Of a stretch of DNA of 7,795 bases, positions 4,984 to 7,795 are shown in pieces. Position 1 is the stretch's first letter; each line of letters begins with the position of its first letter. The stretch comes from Gemmatimonadota bacterium (GTDB taxonomy: Bacteria > Gemmatimonadota > Gemmatimonadetes > Longimicrobiales > RSA9), in assembly GCA_019689775.1 (NCBI GenBank), contig JADGGV010000175.1, forward strand, positions 1-7,795, read 5' to 3'. Position numbers and translations under genes: made by a program. The notes under the pieces are model-generated. The model was not told the DNA's origin, ran no database searches, and worked only from the letters and a program-made list of their open reading frames with translations.

Positions 4984-7795
4984 GCCCGACCGGTCAGCGC
5001 CTTCGGAGCACGATCGCCGCGGCGAGGCGCCGCGTCCAGGTGGACGCCCTGTGGGCCGCGGTGGGGCTGGTCGGGGTGGTGGTGCCGGCCGTGCTCGTGG
5101 TGGCGTGGGCGGCCGGTGGCGCGGCGACGTGGCGCGATCCGGGGGTCGCGCCGCTCGCGGTCGAGCTGGTGGGCGTGGCGGCGGCCGCGGCGCTGGGCTG
5201 GTGGCTGTTCCGCCGCTGGATCGCCGCGTACGACGAGGCGCGCGCTGCGGCGGCGGCGGAGGAGACGCTGGGGCTGCCGTCGGGGACGGTGCGCGGCGTG
5301 CTGGAGCTCAGCCGGACGGTTCCGGAGGGGACGTCGCCCGCGCTGTACCTGCGGGCGGAGAGCGAGGTGGCGCGGCATCTGTCGGCGACGACGCCGGCGC
5401 AGCTCACGGGCGCGGCGGGGGCTCGCGCGCGACGGCGCCGCAACCAGGCGCTGCTGGCGCTGGCCGGGTCGGTCGCGGTGGTGCTGGTGCTGGGCTTCGC
5501 ATCGCCGGAGCGCGCGAGCGCGGGATGGCGGCCGCTGGTGCATCCGGTGGCGCATCTGACGCCGCCGCCGATGCCGGCGCTCGAGGTGCTGCCGGGGAAC
5601 GCGCGCGTGCCGCGCGGCGGGGCGCTGGCGCTGCGGGTGCTGGCGAAGGGGCGGCGCACGGTGGCGGTGCACTGGCGGGCGGCCGGCGACGTGCCGCGGC
5701 ACCGCGAGCTGCATGTCTCGGGCGACAGCGCGGCGACGAGCCTGGCCGGGATCGACGCGCCGCTGAGCTACTGGGTCACGGCGCCGGACGGCGCGACGAG
5801 CGACACGTTCCGCGTCGTGCCGGTCGACCCGCTGCTGGTCTCCGACCTGGTGGTCGACGTGATCTACCCCTCCTACCTGAACCGGGCGGCCGAGCGCTTC
5901 GACGGCGACGTGCCGGGGCTGGAGATCCCGGCGGGGACGCGGCTGCGGATCCGGGGGCGGGCGACGCGGCCGCTGGCGAGCGCCGCGCTGGTGCGGCGGG
6001 ACGGCGGCGTGCGCGTGACGCTGAGCGCGACGGCCGACCGCTTCGAGGGGGCGTGGACGCCGACGGCGAGCGGGACGTACGACTGGGCGCTCGTGGATCG
6101 GAGCGGCGCGGCGCCGAACGCGGTGCCGGGTGCGCTCGAGCTGATGGTCGTTCCGGACAGCGCGCCGCAGGTCGAGGTGCTGGTCCCGGCGACGGACACG
6201 ACGATCTCGCCGGACATGAAGCAGCCGATCGCGGCGAACGCGTGGGACGACCACGGCCTGCGCTCGGCCTCGCTGGTGAGCTGGCGCGTGAGCGCGCTGG
6301 GGCAGCGGGACGCGGCCGTGGAGCAGGCGATCGCGCTCGGGGGAGCGACGGACCACGCGTCGCTCGAGACGGTCCTGGACGCGACGAACCGGCGGCTGCT
6401 GCCTGGCGACACGCTGCACTTCCAGATCCGGGTGACGGACAACTCGCCGGCGGGCCAGGTCGGCGTGTCGCGGACGTTCACGCTGTGGATCCCGGGGATG
6501 GACGAGTTGCGCCGGCAGGCGGAGGCGCAGGCGGAGGCGTTGGTCGCCGATGCCACCGAGGTGGCGAAGACGGCGAAGGGGCTCCAGGAGTCGACGCGGG
6601 ACCTGTCGCGGCGGTCGGCGGCGAGCAACGCGCGGGGCGGCTCGTCGCGGGGCGGCTCGCCGGGGAACGACTCGCGCGGTGGGAAGGAGCGGAGCCAGTC
6701 GCCGGGATACGAGCGGACCGAGCAGGCGCGGCAGCTCCTCGACCGGCAGGAAGCGCTGATGAACCAGGTCGAGGAGCTGAAGCAGCGCACGGCACGGCTC
6801 GAGCGCGCGATGCAGGCGGCCGGGCTCCAGGATCCCGAGCTCCAGAAGCGGCTGAAGGAGCTGCGGGACCTCTACGAGCAGATCCTGACGCCGGAGCTGC
6901 GCCAGAAGCTCCAGGACCTGAAGCAGGCACTGGCCGACATGGACCAGGCGAAGCTTCAGGAGGCGCTACAGCAGCTCGCGCAGCAGCAGGACGAGTTCCG
7001 CAAGCGCATCGACGACAGCCTCGAGCTGCTGCGGCGCGCGGCGGCGGAGCAGCAGATGAACTCGTTGGCGCAGCAGGCGCGCGAGATGGCGACGCAGCAG
7101 AAGGCGCTGGCGGAGGCGATGCAGAAGCAGGCGGAGGAGGCGCAGCGCTCGCGGTCGCCGGAGGCGCAGAAGCAACGGGAGGAGCAGGCTCGGCGGCAGG
7201 CGGAGCTGGCGCAGCGGGCGGACTCGCTGGCGAAGGCGATCGACCGCATGCGGCAGCAACTCGACGAGCAGGGCGAGCAGCAGGCGGCGCAGCAGACGTC
7301 GGGGGCGCAGGAGAAGGCGGACTCGGCGCGGAAGGCGATGCAGCAGGCCGCGCAGCAGGCGCAGCAACAGGCGCAGCAGCAGGCCAGCCAGAACGGGCAG
7401 CGGGCGGCGGACCAGCTCCAGCAGGCGGCGCAGCAGCTCGAGCAGACGCGCAAGCAGATGTCGGAGAGCTGGAAGAGCGAGGTGCAGCAGGCGGTCCAGC
7501 AGGCGACGCAGGAGGCGCTCTCGCTGGCGCAGCGGCAGGCGTCGCTGGCCGAGCGGATGAAGCAGGCGCAGCAGGGCGACCAGCCGCAGGGGCAGTCGCT
7601 GCCGAACCCGCCGCAACTGGGGATGCAGAAGGGCCAGTCGCAGGGGCAGCCGCAGGGGCAACGGCCGGGGATGCAGCCGAACGGGCAGCAGTCGGGGGCG
7701 CAGCGGGGTGGCCAGCGCTCCGGGCAGCAGCAGGGCGGCCAGCAAGGCGGCCAGCAGGGTGCGCAGCAGGGCGGCCAGCAGGGGCAGCAGCCGGG
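4980..7795 (+). CDS. DUF4175-type membrane protein, 3' end missing
   Basis: ATG 4980 overlaps the previous stop as ATGA. The frame stays open to the right edge, giving at least 938 residues. Order of parts: two membrane helices (about 24-46 and 57-77), a third (about 157-174) after an Arg-rich run, then a beta-rich, probably periplasmic region (about 175-505). That region contains VIYPSYLNRAAE (Tyr296), IPAGTRLRIRG and AWDDHGLRSASL (423-431). A long coiled coil begins near residue 508, broken by a Ser/Gly-rich linker (about 545-570). It passes into an extreme Gln/Ala section (about 775-860) and a Gly/Gln/Pro tail with GGQQ repeats (919-934). This layout matches DUF4175 proteins and alphaproteobacterial TIGR02302, which have no established function. 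No cysteine occurs in the visible part. A scaffold or tether role in a MoxR/VWA-type complex is a guess from neighbours. Confidence 0.83.
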   Translation, partial: MSPTGQRLRSTIAAARRRVQVDALWAAVGLVGVVVPAVLVVAWAAGGAATWRDPGVAPLAVELVGVAAAAALGWWLFRRWIAAYDEARAAAAAEETLGLPSGTVRGVLELSRTVPEGTSPALYLRAESEVARHLSATTPAQLTGAAGARARRRRNQALLALAGSVAVVLVLGFASPERASAGWRPLVHPVAHLTPPPMPALEVLPGNARVPRGGALALRVLAKGRRTVAVHWRAAGDVPRHRELHVSGDSAATSLAGIDAPLSYWVTAPDGATSDTFRVVPVDPLLVSDLVVDVIYPSYLNRAAERFDGDVPGLEIPAGTRLRIRGRATRPLASAALVRRDGGVRVTLSATADRFEGAWTPTASGTYDWALVDRSGAAPNAVPGALELMVVPDSAPQVEVLVPATDTTISPDMKQPIAANAWDDHGLRSASLVSWRVSALGQRDAAVEQAIALGGATDHASLETVLDATNRRLLPGDTLHFQIRVTDNSPAGQVGVSRTFTLWIPGMDELRRQAEAQAEALVADATEVAKTAKGLQESTRDLSRRSAASNARGGSSRGGSPGNDSRGGKERSQSPGYERTEQARQLLDRQEALMNQVEELKQRTARLERAMQAAGLQDPELQKRLKELRDLYEQILTPELRQKLQDLKQALADMDQAKLQEALQQLAQQQDEFRKRIDDSLELLRRAAAEQQMNSLAQQAREMATQQKALAEAMQKQAEEAQRSRSPEAQKQREEQARRQAELAQRADSLAKAIDRMRQQLDEQGEQQAAQQTSGAQEKADSARKAMQQAAQQAQQQAQQQASQNGQRAADQLQQAAQQLEQTRKQMSESWKSEVQQAVQQATQEALSLAQRQASLAERMKQAQQGDQPQGQSLPNPPQLGMQKGQSQGQPQGQRPGMQPNGQQSGAQRGGQRSGQQQGGQQGGQQGAQQGGQQGQQP
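7734..7781 (+). repeat. 12-bp tandem repeat coding for GGQQ
   Basis: Four in-frame copies of GGCGGCCAGCAG lie at 7734-7745, 7746-7757, 7758-7769 and 7770-7781. The third copy is diverged (GGTGCGCAGCAG, Gly-Ala-Gln-Gln) and the first ends CAA. They sit at the end of a Gln-rich tail and reach almost to the window edge, so the array may continue. Being multiples of three, copy-number changes would keep the frame. Confidence 0.85.

Noticed and set aside
4956..6419. 487-codon antisense frame opposite DUF4175
   Set aside because: Arg/His/Pro-rich shadow of GC-biased codons. The plus strand here has a continuous DUF4175 frame with membrane helices and recognisable motifs.
6956..7745. Leu/Arg-rich and Cys/Ala-rich antisense frames opposite the Gln-rich tail
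   Set aside because: They are the complement of repeated CAG and GCG codons (giving Leu, Arg, Cys, Ala) and have no independent support.
7335..7781. CAG-rich periodic sequence as a possible CRISPR or non-coding repeat array
   Set aside because: There are no unique spacers of uniform length, and the repeats stay in phase with the coding frame. It is low-complexity protein sequence.

Overview
The window is a stretch of very GC-rich bacterial chromosome, with G/C-ending codons almost throughout. It carries housekeeping genes next to a poorly characterised cell-envelope gene pair. Content and order (clpB, a small lipoprotein, a methylmalonyl-CoA epimerase, thioredoxin, rsmI, DUF4159, DUF4175) and the promoter style suggest a Gemmatimonadota-like or other GC-rich Gram-negative bacterium. 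That placement is inference from gene content only. I see no RNA gene, insertion sequence, CRISPR array or phage gene.

Layout: (1) 1-1768 (+): the 3' two-thirds of clpB, cut by the left edge. (2) 1765-1833: a compact control region in which a TTGACA box overlaps the clpB stop codon and is followed by a -10-like box and a terminator hairpin. (3) 1849-2313 (+): a small NTF2-like lipoprotein. (4) 2314-2483: a short gap between convergent genes that holds a strong inverted repeat and, on the minus strand, the remnant of a family-2 glycosyltransferase start. (5) 2480-2881 (-): methylmalonyl-CoA epimerase. (6) 2882-2982: a divergent promoter region. (7) 2983-3318 (+): thioredoxin. (8) 3318-3411: two tandem GC-rich hairpins. 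(9) 3461-4315 (+): rsmI. (10) 4312-4983 (+): a secreted DUF4159 protein. (11) 4980-7795 (+): a large DUF4175-type membrane protein with a coiled-coil and Gln-rich tail, cut by the right edge.

The last three genes are joined by two 4-base stop/start overlaps (TTGA and ATGA) and should be translated from one message. In other phyla DUF4159 and DUF4175/TIGR02302 proteins sit beside MoxR ATPases, DUF58 and BatA/VWA proteins. The right edge therefore probably enters such a MoxR/VWA envelope cluster, whose function is not established. This is the best candidate here for an undescribed system. The clearest evolutionary trace is the glycosyltransferase remnant, which starts in a GTGA overlap with the epimerase stop and loses its family resemblance after about 50 codons.
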